DNA of 64,000 nucleotides, taken from assembly GCA_036583965.1 (NCBI GenBank), contig JAZBQD010000019.1:1178001-1242000 (forward strand), in the 5' to 3' direction. Origin of the DNA: Prunella strophiata. Its lineage: Eukaryota > Chordata > Aves > Passeriformes > Prunellidae. The notes beneath the pieces are model-generated. The model searched no databases, was not told where the DNA came from, and saw nothing but the letters and a program-made list of their open reading frames with translations. Shown piece after piece: positions 12,401 through 22,700 of the stretch (within the stretch, counting starts at the first letter, position 1; each line of letters begins with the position of its first letter). A program made the position numbers and the translations under genes.

Positions 12401-12480
12401 ACTACGACCGGCACGTGTTCCGCATGCAGAAGAACACGCAGGGCAGCAGAGGCACCTGGGACAAGGTCAAGAAGAAGTCG
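1..12480 (+). CDS. MIS18BP1: MIS18BP1 (KNL2), Mis18-binding protein 1, gene span, partial at both ends
   Basis: This is the centromere licensing factor that recruits the Mis18 complex and HJURP so that new CENP-A is deposited after mitosis; it acts in the nucleus at centromeres. Eleven exons are seen: 1-487, 1293-1369, 1898-2028, 2934-3024, 3259-3422, 4081-4244, 4649-4757, 5427-6279, 11126-11265, 11765-11913 and 12396-12480. Phases agree across the first eight and again across the last three. Domains in order are an acidic N-terminal region, SANTA (exons 2-4), a CENP-C-like motif (4131-4169), a basic/acidic linker, the first residues of the SANT/Myb domain, and the conserved C-terminal block containing TLKRKKQMREFLEQLPKD. 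The 5' exons lie outside the window. The rest of the SANT domain and the last coding exon are not found. Splicing 6279 directly to 11126 gives an immediate stop, so an exon is missing from the sequence as assembled. The gene is convergent with FANCM, as in other vertebrates. Confidence 0.93.
488..1292. other. MIS18BP1 intron, no further feature
   Basis: Unique sequence with no exon-like ORF bounded by good splice sites. T-runs mark its end. The introns 3423-4080 and 4758-5426 likewise hold nothing beyond the CR1 entry noted between 4245 and 4648. Confidence 0.6.
1293..1369 (+). CDS. MIS18BP1: MIS18BP1 exon, start of SANTA domain
   Basis: A polypyrimidine tract and acceptor end at 1292, and the donor is gtaaga at 1370. 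The translation includes LSSWRIKVLAGNTAICVEGK, the opening strand of the SANTA domain. The exon joins the previous one in phase 0 and passes two bases on. Confidence 0.88.
1528..1645 (-). mobile_element. CR1 LINE 3' fragment
   Basis: Contains GGGAGGGACCTTAGAGCCCA and CCATGGCAGGGACACCTCCC, the standard minus-orientation CR1 3' sequence. In a MIS18BP1 intron. Confidence 0.8.
1898..2028 (+). CDS. MIS18BP1: MIS18BP1 exon, SANTA domain core
   Basis: Acceptor TTTTGCCAG ends at 1897; donor gtgagc at 2029. It encodes LLWHSSAITERVTHNQVQTS followed by SGAVYLLQGKID, the core SANTA signature with the conserved W-H-S and Y-x-L-x-G positions. Phase matches both neighbours. Confidence 0.92.
2232..2450 (-). 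mobile_element. CR1 LINE 3' fragment
   Basis: Reads GGAGGGACCCACAGGGATCA then CTGGGCATCCCTGGCAGTGC. It is the same subfamily as the plus-strand copies at 40640 and 59630. Confidence 0.8.
2934..3024 (+). CDS. MIS18BP1: MIS18BP1 exon, end of SANTA domain
   Basis: Acceptor CCCCTCAG ends at 2933; donor gtaact at 3025. The translation FGFSRRWKEYVEEFLEER matches the helical end of the SANTA domain (FGFPxxWKEY pattern). Phase is continuous. Confidence 0.9.
3259..3422 (+). CDS. MIS18BP1: MIS18BP1 exon, linker
   Basis: Acceptor CCATCAG ends at 3258; donor gtgagt at 3423. It encodes a charged low-complexity linker (SGREESEENDSVVEIGVLET). It is assigned to the gene by position, splice signals and phase rather than by a distinctive motif. 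Confidence 0.8.
4081..4244 (+). CDS. MIS18BP1: MIS18BP1 exon carrying a CENP-C-like motif
   Basis: Acceptor TTCCCTTGCAG ends at 4080; donor gtaaga at 4245. Bases 4131-4169 encode RSGRLVKPPMNFW, the CENP-C-like motif (R-S-x-R-x-x-x-x-P-x-x-[FY]-W) that in CENP-C reads the CENP-A nucleosome. This motif is known in MIS18BP1/KNL2 of birds, amphibians, fish and plants, and is absent from eutherian mammals. The acidic patch on H2A/H2B and the CENP-A tail are the expected partners. Phase is continuous with both neighbours. Confidence 0.92.
4480..4615 (+). mobile_element. CR1 LINE internal fragment
   Basis: Sense-strand CR1 with AACAGAGCTGGAAAGGGGCT followed by CAGCCTGGAGAAAAGGAG. It supplies the comparison that links minisatellite A to CR1. 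Confidence 0.75.
4649..4757 (+). CDS. MIS18BP1: MIS18BP1 exon, basic linker
   Basis: Acceptor TTTTGAAG ends at 4648; donor gtaaaa at 4758. The translation is lysine-rich (SSEKPKRKTSFISKKNKPKE). It is placed here by phase and splice signals, between the CENP-C-like motif exon and the long exon. Confidence 0.8.
5427..6279 (+). CDS. MIS18BP1: MIS18BP1 long exon, linker and start of SANT/Myb domain
   Basis: Acceptor CCCTCTCTTGCAG ends at 5426; donor gtaaga at 6280. It is an 853-nt exon, rich in S/E/K/R (LSDEEEDDPG, PESSDEYEPPSEE) and typical of the disordered middle of the protein. It ends with SWSEKELQKLH, the first helix of the SANT/Myb domain. It leaves two bases (AA) for the next exon. The next visible exon needs only one carried base, so the following exon is absent from this sequence. 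Confidence 0.92.
6790..10020. repeat. Minisatellite A, about 30-bp monomer, roughly 108 copies
   Basis: The monomer is about 29-31 bp, with core motifs GGAGAATTCCTGAGG and AGCTGGGAAGGG. Variants mix AATCCC/AATTCC and single-base indels. It lies in the MIS18BP1 intron where the SANT exon should be. It runs without a break into CR1 sequence at 10021, and its core matches an internal CR1 segment (compare 4540-4612), so it appears to have grown out of a CR1 copy. Long minus-strand ORFs across it are artefacts. Confidence 0.97.
10021..10300 (+). mobile_element. CR1 LINE fragment continuous with minisatellite A
   Basis: CTGAGCCTGGAGCAAAAGGAGG directly follows the last 30-bp unit. It is the CR1 sequence expected right after the segment that makes up the unit. 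It continues with GAGGGAATGGCCTCAGGCTG, also CR1-like. Confidence 0.7.
11126..11265 (+). CDS. MIS18BP1: MIS18BP1 exon, conserved C-terminal block
   Basis: Acceptor GATCCTGCAG ends at 11125; donor gtaaac at 11266. It encodes ITAKVGTLKRKKQMREFLEQ and then LPKDNHDDVFTATPFQ, among the most conserved parts of the family. It needs one carried base to give the D of DKKEP, which is incompatible with direct joining to 6279. Confidence 0.93.
11765..11913 (+). CDS. MIS18BP1: MIS18BP1 exon, C-terminal region
   Basis: Acceptor TTCTGCAG ends at 11764; donor gtagga at 11914. It encodes PPVKTPQCEHISPGMLVPIN, the conserved VKTPQC-H-SPGML block, preceded by an acidic stretch. Phase agrees with both neighbouring exons. 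Confidence 0.92.
12396..12480 (+). CDS. MIS18BP1: MIS18BP1 exon, near C-terminus
   Basis: Acceptor CCTGTCCCAG ends at 12395; donor gtatgc at 12481. It encodes RNDYDRHVFRMQKNTQGSRG followed by TWDKVKKKS, matching the family's RND-D-VFRMQK block. The final coding exon (about 50 residues in mammals) is not recognisable between here and the FANCM 3' end. Confidence 0.9.
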
Positions 12481-12764
12481 GTATGCTGCTTTCCTTGGGC
12501 ACTGCCCCCTGCCCTGAGCCAGGCACAGCTTGGCCAGAGGAGACAGAACCCTGGGATCACAGCCCCCTGTGTGCTCTGCATGGAAAATGGGAACCCTCCC
12601 TGGGTTTGGTGTCTGCTGCTGTGGAGAGAATCCTTTGTGAGAAGGGAGCTCTTCATTGTCAGGATTAACTCCATTGCTTTTAGTCAGGATTTGGAATTGC
12701 TTTGGATTCCATTATCTTTAGGTTCTTGTTAAATTCTTCTGAACAGTGGGGAAAGGAACAATAA

Positions 12765-12816
12765 CCATAGGATATCCTGAGGTACCCATAAGGGCCCCAC
12801 AAGGATCACCCAGTTC
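12765..12816 (-). mobile_element. Short CR1 3'-end fragment at the left edge of minisatellite B
   Basis: GGATATCCTGAGGTACCCAT and CCCACAAGGATCACCCAGTT resemble the minus-orientation CR1 3' end. Confidence 0.5.
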
Positions 12817-15115
12817 CTACTTGTCCATCTGATGGCCTTTGTGGATGTGTTGTTCTGCATTCCTACTTGTCCATCTGATGGCCTTTGTGGATGTGTTGTT
12901 CTGCATTCCTACTTGTCCATCTGATGGCCTTTGTGGATGTGTTGTTCTGCATTCCTACTTGTCCATCTGATGGCCTTTGTGGATGTGTTGTTCTGCATTC
13001 CTACTTGTCCATCTGATGGCCTTTGTGGATGTGTTGTTCTGCATTCCTACTTGTCCATCTGATGGCCTTTGTGGATGTGTTGTTCTGCATTCCTACTTGT
13101 CCATCTGATGGCCTTTGTGGATGTGTTGTTCTGCATTCCTACTTGTCCATCTGATGGCCTTTGTGGATGTGTTGTTCTGCATTCCTACTTGTCCATCTGA
13201 TGGCCTTTGTGGATGTGTTGTTCTGCATTCCTACTTGTCCATCTGATGGCCTTTGTGGATGTGTTGTTCTGCATTCCTACTTGTCCATCTGATGGCCTTT
13301 GTGGATGTGTTGTTCTGCATTCCTACTTGTCCATCTGATGGCCTTTGTGGATGTGTTGTTCTGCATTCCTACTTGTCCATCTGATGGCCTTTGTGGATGT
13401 GTTGTTCTGCATTCCTACTTGTCCATCTGATGGCCTTTGTGGATGTGTTGTTCTGCATTCCTACTTGTCCATCTGATGGCCTTTGTGGATGTGTTGTTCT
13501 GCATTCCTACTTGTCCATCTGATGGCCTTTGTGGATGTGTTGTTCTGCATTCCTACTTGTCCATCTGATGGCCTTTGTGGATGTGTTGTTCTGCATTCCT
13601 ACTTGTCCATCTGATGGCCTTTGTGGATGTGTTGTTCTGCATTCCTACTTGTCCATCTGATGGCCTTTGTGGATGTGTTGTTCTGCATTCCTACTTGTCC
13701 ATCTGATGGCCTTTGTGGATGTGTTGTTCTGCATTCCTACTTGTCCATCTGATGGCCTTTGTGGATGTGTTGTTCTGCATTCCTACTTGTCCATCTGATG
13801 GCCTTTGTGGATGTGTTGTTCTGCATTCCTACTTGTCCATCTGATGGCCTTTGTGGATGTGTTGTTCTGCATTCCTACTTGTCCATCTGATGGCCTTTGT
13901 GGATGTGTTGTTCTGCATTCCTACTTGTCCATCTGATGGCCTTTGTGGATGTGTTGTTCTGCATTCCTACTTGTCCATCTGATGGCCTTTGTGGATGTGT
14001 TGTTCTGCATTCCTACTTGTCCATCTGATGGCCTTTGTGGATGTGTTGTTCTGCATTCCTACTTGTCCATCTGATGGCCTTTGTGGATGTGTTGTTCTGC
14101 ATTCCTACTTGTCCATCTGATGGCCTTTGTGGATGTGTTGTTCTGCATTCCTACTTGTCCATCTGATGGCCTTTGTGGATGTGTTGTTCTGCATTCCTAC
14201 TTGTCCATCTGATGGCCTTTGTGGATGTGTTGTTCTGCATTCCTACTTGTCCATCTGATGGCCTTTGTGGATGTGTTGTTCTGCATTCCTACTTGTCCAT
14301 CTGATGGCCTTTGTGGATGTGTTGTTCTGCATTCCTACTTGTCCATCTGATGGCCTTTGTGGATGTGTTGTTCTGCATTCCTACTTGTCCATCTGATGGC
14401 CTTTGTGGATGTGTTGTTCTGCATTCCTACTTGTCCATCTGATGGCCTTTGTGGATGTGTTGTTCTGCATTCCTACTTGTCCATCTGATGGCCTTTGTGG
14501 ATGTGTTGTTCTGCATTCCTACTTGTCCATCTGATGGCCTTTGTGGATGTGTTGTTCTGCATTCCTACTTGTCCATCTGATGGCCTTTGTGGATGTGTTG
14601 TTCTGCATTCCTACTTGTCCATCTGATGGCCTTTGTGGATGTGTTGTTCTGCATTCCTACTTGTCCATCTGATGGCCTTTGTGGATGTGTTGTTCTGCAT
14701 TCCTACTTGTCCATCTGATGGCCTTTGTGGATGTGTTGTTCTGCATTCCTACTTGTCCATCTGATGGCCTTTGTGGATGTGTTGTTCTGCATTCCTACTT
14801 GTCCATCTGATGGCCTTTGTGGATGTGTTGTTCTGCATTCCTACTTTTCCATCTGATGGCCTTTGTGGATGTGTTGTTCTGCATTCCTACTTTTCCATCT
14901 GATGGCCTTTGTGGATGTGTTGTTCTGCATTCCTACTTGTCCATCTGATGGCCTTTGTGGATGTGTTGTTCTGCATTCCTACTTTTCCATCTGATGGCCT
15001 TTGTGGATGTGTTGTTCTGCATTCCTACTTTTCCATCTGATGGCCTTTGTGGATGTGTTGTTCTGCATTCCTACTTGTCCATCTGATGGCCTTTGTGGAT
15101 GTGTTGTTCTGCACT
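12817..15115. repeat. Minisatellite B, 46-bp monomer, about 50 near-identical copies
   Basis: The unit begins CTACTTGTCCATCTGATGGC and ends in a GTTGTTCTGCATTC-type tail. Almost all units are identical. A G-to-T variant (CTTTTCC) is confined to a few units from about 14845 on, next to a decayed last unit at 15116-15165. A CR1 3'-end fragment abuts its left edge. It lies downstream of the last visible MIS18BP1 exon. Confidence 0.97.
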
Positions 15116-15639
15116 TGTTACTTTTCCATCTGATGGACTCTCTGGATGTGTTCAGCACTTGCTGTTCAGAGCACAGGTGTTCCACTGCCCCTCTGGGAGG
15201 GAAAGCTGGAATGATTTCAGTTTGGGAAAGCTGCCCTGCTGTGGTTTTATGTGTTTTAACTCCATTCCCACCCTGCCAGCAATGCTTGGCTTTTCCATGT
15301 GTACAAAGTGGCATTTCCTTGTCCAGGCTCCTCCTCTCCGTGTCCTGTTTCTCTTGGGAAGGAGAAATGTACATAGATACCAATGACTGCCAAGTTCTTA
15401 TTCATTTTAAGCTAAAATATCTTCTGGGATATAGCTGTATAATAAATTCAGGAGCAGTCCAGAAGGAACTGATATTGCTTTTTAATTTACTCTAGGGACA
15501 GCTTGAATTTTTACATTTCCTTAATGTAATAAACAAGGAGAAGCTTTTTTTTACTCACAGATTACTCAGAGTTGTTGTGGGGTAGCAGAATCCAGGAGCT
15601 GTCCAGCTTGGAATCGTGCCTGCAAGGCTTCATCCTCTT

Positions 15640-16140
15640 GGTTTGGAATCATGGAATGCTTTGGGTGGGAAGGGACCTTTAAATCCCCTCCAGTGCCAGC
15701 CCCTGCCATGGCAGGGACACCTCCCACTGTGCCAGGCTGCTCCAGCCCCAGTGTCCAGCCTGGCCTTGGGCACTGCCAGGGATCCAGGGGCAGCCACAGC
15801 TGCTCTGGCAATTCCAGCCCAGCCAGCAATTCCCAATTCCCAATCTCCCACCCATCCCTGCCCTCTGGCACTGGGAGCCATTCCCTGTGTCCTGTCCCTC
15901 CATGCCTTGTCCCCAGTCCCTCTGCCAGCTCTCCTGGAGCCCTTCAGGCCCTGCCAGGGGCTCTGAGCTCTCCCTGGAGCTTCTCCTCTCCAGGGGAACA
16001 TTCCCAGCTCTCCCAGGCTGGCTCCAGCCCTGGAGCAGCTCCCTGGATTCCTCTGGGCTCTCTCCAGGGCTGGGGCAGCTCTGCAGGTGGGGTCTCAGCT
16101 GAGCAGGGCTGTGGCTGCCAGGACAGCTCCTGTTCAGGGA
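15640..16140 (-). mobile_element. CR1 LINE 3' region, about 500 bp
   Basis: Starts with GGAATCATGGAATGCTTTGG and continues through CCATGGCAGGGACACCTCCC and the CCAGGGGAACATTCCCAGCT block. It lies between the MIS18BP1 and FANCM 3' ends. Confidence 0.85.
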
Positions 16141-16550
16141 TGGTTTCTCCCTGTGCCAGCCTCTTCCCAGGAAGGGAATACCCACCCCGATCCTTTTCCA
16201 GCTGGTGGCAGCAGAGGCTGTGGCGGCAGGGCTGGGGAAGGATCGGGCACCAAGGGACGGGGCCGCGCTGCCCCCAGAGCTCCACCCTTGCCCCGGGAAC
16301 ACGGAACACCAGAGAATTCCCGATTTAGTCGGGGCTCAGTGCTGCAGTGACGGCAGGAGCTGCTGGTGGGCTCCTGGCTATCACTCCCCAAAGCTTTGCC
16401 AAAATACTCGAGCCATTATTGCGGTGTTAACAGGAACCGGGGATGATCAGCCCCAGAGCTGTGCCCTCCCCCGGCCCGGGGACCCTGGGGACACACGGGG
16501 CAGTGCCAGCCGGGGCGGTGCAGCTCGCACACCCTGAGGTTTGACAAGTG

Positions 16551-16556
16551 TTTATT
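16551..16556 (-). terminator. FANCM polyadenylation signal
   Basis: AATAAA on the minus strand, 62 nt past the FANCM stop codon, implying a very short 3' UTR. It lies where the convergent MIS18BP1 and FANCM transcripts should end. Confidence 0.6.
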
Positions 16557-16617
16557 TACATCATTTACATCCAATCCCGACTGGGTAAAGTGCAGTGCAG
16601 GGCCCGGAGTGCCGAGC

Positions 16618-16747
16618 TCAGCTCTTCCCCTTGGCGGGCAGGGGCTGGGGCAGCAGCTGCAGGTCGAAGTCGTGGCGCAGGAACCGATGGAGCTCCTCGG
16701 CCTGGGGCCGGCTCAGCCGCGCCCCCGCCGCCAGCGCCGGGACCGAG
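16618..16747 (-). CDS. FANCM: FANCM last coding exon, C-terminal helix-hairpin-helix
   Basis: Acceptor CCTCTCTTGCAG precedes 16747 and the stop TGA is at 16620-16618. It encodes [20 protein letters not shown] and then [17 protein letters not shown], which matches the tail of the tandem helix-hairpin-helix domain that pairs with FAAP24. The first base is the third of a split codon. A 42-bp minisatellite starts about 50 bp upstream of the acceptor, inside the last intron. Confidence 0.85.
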
Positions 16748-19700
16748 CTGCAAGAGAGGGAACGGGAGGAGCTCTGGAGCTGGGATGGGGCAGCACCGGG
16801 AACACGGGAGATCCCGGCCAGGGAGGGGCTGTGCTCCCCGGGAACACGGGAGATCCCGGCCAGGGAGGGGCTGTGCTCCCCGGGAACACGGGAGATCCGA
16901 GCCAGGGAGGGGCTGTGCTCCCCGGGAACACGGGAGATCCCGGCCAGGGAGGGGCTGTGCTCCCCGGGAACACGGGAGATCCCGGCCAGGGAGGGGCTGT
17001 GCTCCCCGGGAACACGGGAGATCCCGGCCAGGGAGGGGCTGTGCTCCCCGGGAACACGGGAGATCCCGGCCAGGGAGGGGCTGTGCTCCCCGGGAACACG
17101 GGAGATCCCGGCCAGGGAGGGGCTGTGCTCCCCGGGAACACGGGAGATCCGAGCCAGGGAGGGGCTGTGCTCCCCGGGAACACGGGAGATCCGAGCCAGG
17201 GAGGGGCTGTGCTCCCCGGGAACACGGGAGATCCGAGCCAGGGAGGGGCTGTGCTCCCCGGGAACACGGGAGATCCCGGCCAGGGAGGGGCTGTGCTCCC
17301 CGGGAACACGGGAGATCCCGGCCAGGGAGGGGCTGTGCTCCCCGGGAACACGGGAGATCCGAGCCAGGGAGGGGCTGTGCTCCCCGGGAACACGGGAGAT
17401 CCCGGCCAGGGAGGGGCTGTGCTCCCCGGGAACACGGGAGATCCCGGCCAGGGAGGGGCTGTGCTCCCCGGGAACACGGGAGATCCCGGCCAGGGAGGGG
17501 CTGTGCTCCCCGGGAACACGGGAGATCCCGGCCAGGGAGGGGCTGTGCTCCCCGGGAACACGGGAGATCCCGGCCAGGGAGGGGCTGTGCTCCCCGGGAA
17601 CACGGGAGATCCCGGCCAGGGAGGGGCTGTGCTCCCCGGGAACACGGGAGATCCCGGCCAGGGAGGGGCTGTGCTCCCCGGGAACACGGGAGATCCCGGC
17701 CAGGGAGGGGCTGTGCTCCCCGGGAACACGGGAGATCCCGGCCAGGGAGGGGCTGTGCTCCCCGGGAACACGGGAGATCCCGGCCAGGGAGGGGCTGTGC
17801 TCCCCGGGAACACGGGAGATCCCGGCCAGGGAGGGGCTGTGCTCCCCGGGAACACGGGAGATCCCGGCCAGGGAGGGGCTGTGCTCCCCGGGAACACGGG
17901 AGATCCCGGCCAGGGAGGGGCTGTGCTCCCCGGGAACACGGGAGATCCCGGCCAGGGAGGGGCTGTGCTCCCCGGGAACACGGGAGATCCGAGCCAGGGA
18001 GGGGCTGTGCTCCCCGGGAACACGGGAGATCCCGGCCAGGGAGGGGCTGTGCTCCCCGGGAACACGGGAGATCCCGGCCAGGGAGGGGCTGTGCTCCCCT
18101 GGAACACGGGAGATCCCGGCCAGGGAGGGGCTGTGCTCCCCGGGAACACGGGAGATCCGAGCCAGGGAGGGGCTGTGCTCCCCTGGAACACGGGAGATCC
18201 CGGCCAGGGAGGGGCTGTGCTCCCCGGGAACACGGGAGATCCCGGCCAGGGAGGGGCTGTGCTCCCCGGGAACACGGGAGATCCCGGCCAGGGAGGGGCT
18301 GTGCTCCCCGGGAACACGGGAGATCCCGGCCAGGGAGGGGCTGTGCTCCCCGGGAACACGGGAGATCCCGGCCAGGGAGGGGCTGTGCTCCCCGGGAACA
18401 CGGGAGATCCCGGCCAGGGAGGGGCTGTGCTCCCCGGGAACACGGGAGATCCGAGCCAGGGAGGGGCTGTGCTCCCCGGGAACACGGGAGATCCCGGCCA
18501 GGGAGGGGCTGTGCTCCCCGGGAACACGGGAGATCCCGGCCAGGGAGGGGCTGTGCTCCCCGGGAACACGGGAGATCCCGGCCAGGGAGGGGCTGTGCTC
18601 CCCGGGAACACGGGAGATCCCGGCCAGGGAGGGGCTGTGCTCCCCGGGAACACGGGAGATCCCGGCCAGGGAGGGGCTGTGCTCCCCGGGAACACGGGAG
18701 ATCCCGGCCAGGGAGGGGCTGTGCTCCCCGGGAACACGGGAGATCCCGGCCAGGGAGGGGCTGTGCTCCCCGGGAACACGGGAGATCCCGGCCAGGGAGG
18801 GGCTGTGCTCCCCGGGAACACGGGAGATCCCGGCCAGGGAGGGGCTGTGCTCCCCGGGAACACGGGAGATCCCGGCCAGGGAGGGGCTGTGCTCCCCGGG
18901 AACACGGGAGATCCCGGCCAGGGAGGGGCTGTGCTCCCCGGGAACACGGGAGATCCCGGCCAGGGAGGGGCTGTGCTCCCCGGGAACACGGGAGATCCCG
19001 GCCAGGGAGGGGCTGTGCTCCCCGGGAACACGGGAGATCCGAGCCAGGGAGGGGCTGTGCTCCTCTGGAACACGGGAGATCCCGGCCAGGGAGGGGCTGT
19101 GCTCCCCTGGAACACGGGAGATCCCGGCCAGGGAGGGGCTGTGCTCCGGAACACGGGAGATCCCGGCCAGGGAGGGGCTGTGCTCCCCTGGAACACGGGA
19201 GATCCCGGCCAGGGAGGGGCTGTGCTCCCCTGGAACACGGGAAATCCGAGCAGGGAGGGGCCTTGTGCTCCCCGGGAACACGGGAGATCCGAGCCAGGGA
19301 GGGGCTGTGCTCCTCTGGAACACGGGAGATCCCGGCCAGGGAGGGGCTGTGCTCCTCTGGAACACGGGAGATCCCGGCCAGGGAAGGGCTGTGCTCTGGA
19401 ACACGGGAGATCCCGGCCAGGGAGGGGCTGTGCTCCTCTGGAACACGGGAGATCCGAGCCAGGGAGGGGCTGTGCTCCTCTGGAACACGGGAGATCCGAG
19501 CCAGGGAGGGGCTGTGCTCCCCTGGAACACGGGAGATCCGAGCCGTGGCTGAGGAAGGGTTTGGGACAGCAGGACACGCCGAGCCTGAGCTGCTCCCGCG
19601 GGTCTTCAAAGAGCTGTACACCTGTGAGTGGTGAAAATCACAGGTTTTGGGGGTTTTACATCAAATCAATACAAGGATGTTGTGCAGTATTGAAAATCAC

Positions 19701-22700
19701 AGGTTATGGGGGTTTTACATCAAATCAATACAATGATGTTGTGCAGTATTGAAAATCACAGGTTATGGGGGTTTTACATCAAATCAATACCAGGATGTTG
19801 TGCAGTATTGAAAATCACAGGTTATGGGGGTTTTACATCAAATCAATACCAGGATGTTTTGCAGTATCAACACTTTCAGACTGGCACTTTAATCCCTGTA
19901 TCAGTCCCTGCACTGAGCTGAGCTGATTATCCCAGAGTTTGGATGACAAAAGCAGCAGCTTTCACTAAGAAGTCTGACAAAACCTGGATCCTGTGAAGGA
20001 CAGAGATCAGGCTGGGAAGTGTGAGAGACCAGGAACCCAACCTCAGGGAGGTGCTGAAAGCCCTGAATTCAGACAGGGAACCAGGATTCTCTAACTACAA
20101 ACCCGAAGAATCAGTGGACACTGCTGTTCCACACAGATCCACAATCCTCCATGACTGTCAGACCAAGGGAGAACCTAACCCCAGTNNNNNNNNNNNNNNN
20201 NNNNNNNNNNNNNNNNNNNNNNNNNNNNNNNNNNNNNNNNNNNNNNNNNNNNNNNNNNNNNNNNNNNNNNNNNNNNNNNNNNNNNNNNNNNNNNNNNNNN
20301 NNNNNNNNNNNNNNNNNNNNNNNNNNNNNNNNNNNNNNNNNNNNNNNNNNNNNNNNNNNNNNNNNNNNNNNNNNNNNNNNNNNNNNNNNNNNNNNNNNNN
20401 NNNNNNNNNNNNNNNNNNNNNNNNNNNNNNNNNNNNNNNNNNNNNNNNNNNNNNNNNNNNNNNNNNNNNNNNNNNNNNNNNNNNNNNNNNNNNNNNNNNN
20501 NNNNNNNNNNNNNNNNNNNNNNNNNNNNNNNNNNNNNNNNNNNNNNNNNNNNNNNNNNNNNNNNNNNNNNNNNNNNNNNNNNNNNNNNNNNNNNNNNNNN
20601 NNNNNNNNNNNNNNNNNNNNNNNNNNNNNNNNNNNNNNNNNNNNNNNNNNNNNNNNNNNNNNNNNNNNNNNNNNNNNNNNNNNNNTTACCCAATAAGGAC
20701 AATTTTTATATTTCTCTTAAGTTGTCTAAACTATTTAGTTGAATTTCTTCTTGTTCTCCTGCTGTTTCGTAAAACCTTTCTTCTTCTCAAGACAGCTCCA
20801 GCTCCTTTCTGTGACTCCAGGAGTATTTTCTGATCATCTTTTCCATCTTTTCCCAAAACTGCTGCTTGGCTGCAGCACTGATGGTCAGTGCCCAAAGTTC
20901 TGGTGCCCTGAGAGTGCCCTGCTCCCCTCCCTGAGCTCAGAGCAGCCTTTTCTCATCACCCCTTCCAGGAACTGGAATCAATCCCTGCTCCATGACTGCT
21001 CCCTCTCCTTTCCAGAACACACTTCAGGGGAAGAAGCACTGTCAAAAACTTGAGGTTTGGAGGTTTACGTGTATTACATGAGATGATCTTTAACAATTTA
21101 TTTAGTTGAGTCATAGAAGCAGCCTGAGGGACACAGAAACCCCAATTTCCTTCTACCAAAATGAAATAATTTCCTCCCTAATGGCATCACATTATTGATG
21201 GATCTGCTCATTCTGTTGGGTTTTGCTTTCTGCTACCCAATAAAAACAGCCTAAGATCCCTAAAAAGAAAGAAAGTTACAAAACCCAGGGTATGTGCCCT
21301 GGCAAATATGGGAGCAGGATGATTAAAGAGGCTGAGGAGGTGAATGTTCAAGAACATCAGGAAACAAATCAGGGTGCCCAGAGAAGCTGTGGCAGTGCCC
21401 AAGGCCAGGCTGGACAGGACTGGAGCAGCCTGGGGCAGTGGGAGGTGTCCCTGCCATGGCACTGGATGGGATTTAGGGTCCCTCCAACCCAACCCATTCC
21501 AGGATTCCCTAAGAACATTCCCATTTACTGAGCACATGCCCTGCCCCTGCTCTCTTTGTGTTCAGCACTGGCATGGCAGAGCTGGAAGCTGAGGGCAGGG
21601 ATTCATGGAGTGGTTGGGGTTGCACCATCCAGTCCCACTCCCAAACCCCTCTTCTCTGTTCTCACTGGGAGCAACCCCAGGAAAAGCACCAAGCACCTGC
21701 AATTCCAGGCCTAAAGAACCCAGCCCTGGTCTCAGTTAATGCTTGGACTCAGAAAATTTGGCAACAAGATCAGAAGCAGCAATTCAAAGGAACTACTTGA
21801 ATTGGAGAGCTGAGATTTTGGGGCTCCCTGGCATCTCACCCTCCAAAAGCAGCCCAAACCCTTCCACCTTCTCTGGAATCAGAGGTTTTGACACATCTCA
21901 GAAGAGGATTTTAATCAGAGAGAATTTAATGGGCAATGAGGGCCTAAAAAACCCAGATAAAACCATTTCATTGTCCTTACTTGAACCATTTTTAACTTTT
22001 CATTCAGGGTCTCCTGAGAAAAAAAAAACATCCAGCTGGCTGAAAACAGCCAAATTTTCCCCCCAAACACATCAGATTTAAGGCTTGGGAAGCCTTTCCA
22101 GGTTGACTGGGATTGCAGAGTTTCCCTGCTGGCAGGAGTTCACCTGGAGGATCCCCTGAGGCAGCCCCAGCAGATGACAAAGCACAGCTGATTCCAGCTC
22201 CAGGGTCAGGAGATGTGTCCCTCCCAAGCTGTGTGGAGTCAGAGGGTGATAAACTGAGACAATCCCAAAGATTTTGGGATTTATTTTGTTTTTCTCATGA
22301 AAAGCTGTGAGTTCCCACTGCCAGTTTGGAAATGGGACAGCTCCAGAGTGACCCTCCCCCTCTGGACACTAAAATAAAGAATTCCTCCTCTCCTGAGGAA
22401 AACAAAGCACTGGCATTGCCTGTTCCCTGAGAAACCTGAACAAATATCATCCCCCCTCCAAGGATCACTCTGCCCAGCCTTATTTCCAAACAGCACACTT
22501 TGATTTGCAAAAAAAAAAAAATGCTTAAAAGAGATGGAATAATTTTGCAGAAGGACAACTTGATTTGTTCCCATCTTACACCAGAAATCCCCCTGGGAGT
22601 GACTCCCCCATCTGCCCCACAGGAATGGCTGTAAAGCAATAAAGCCCCTGGGGCATTAAAGGCTTTGCTGGATGTGCCTTTTCCAGGGGTCACAGCTGGG

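Larger units (their letters stand above)
12481..16550. other. Convergent intergenic region between MIS18BP1 and FANCM
   Basis: Besides minisatellite B and CR1 copies, 15166-15640 is AT-rich unique sequence with two AATAAA motifs (about 15438 and 15529) that could end the MIS18BP1 transcript. The last MIS18BP1 coding exon was not recognised. 16140-16550 is GC-rich without a clear feature. Confidence 0.5.

Noticed and set aside
12817..15115. CRISPR-like regular array
   Set aside because: Units are contiguous with no spacers, the monomer is 46 bp, and the surroundings are vertebrate exons.
19540..19640. Possible penultimate FANCM exon on the minus strand
   Set aside because: The reading [15 protein letters not shown] does not match the expected FANCM segment before the final exon and lacks convincing splice signals.
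16548..19752. Up to six overlapping ORFs of about 950-1050 codons on both strands
   Set aside because: The 42-bp unit is divisible by three and lacks stops in several frames; the 14-residue repeats are a by-product.
20021..20833. ORFs that cross the N run
   Set aside because: Most of their length is unknown bases; the flanks show no family match or splice sites.
20700..21060. Minus-strand segment reading [16 protein letters not shown] as a FANCM exon
   Set aside because: Resembles an acidic linker but no clear match or paired splice sites; too weak to call.
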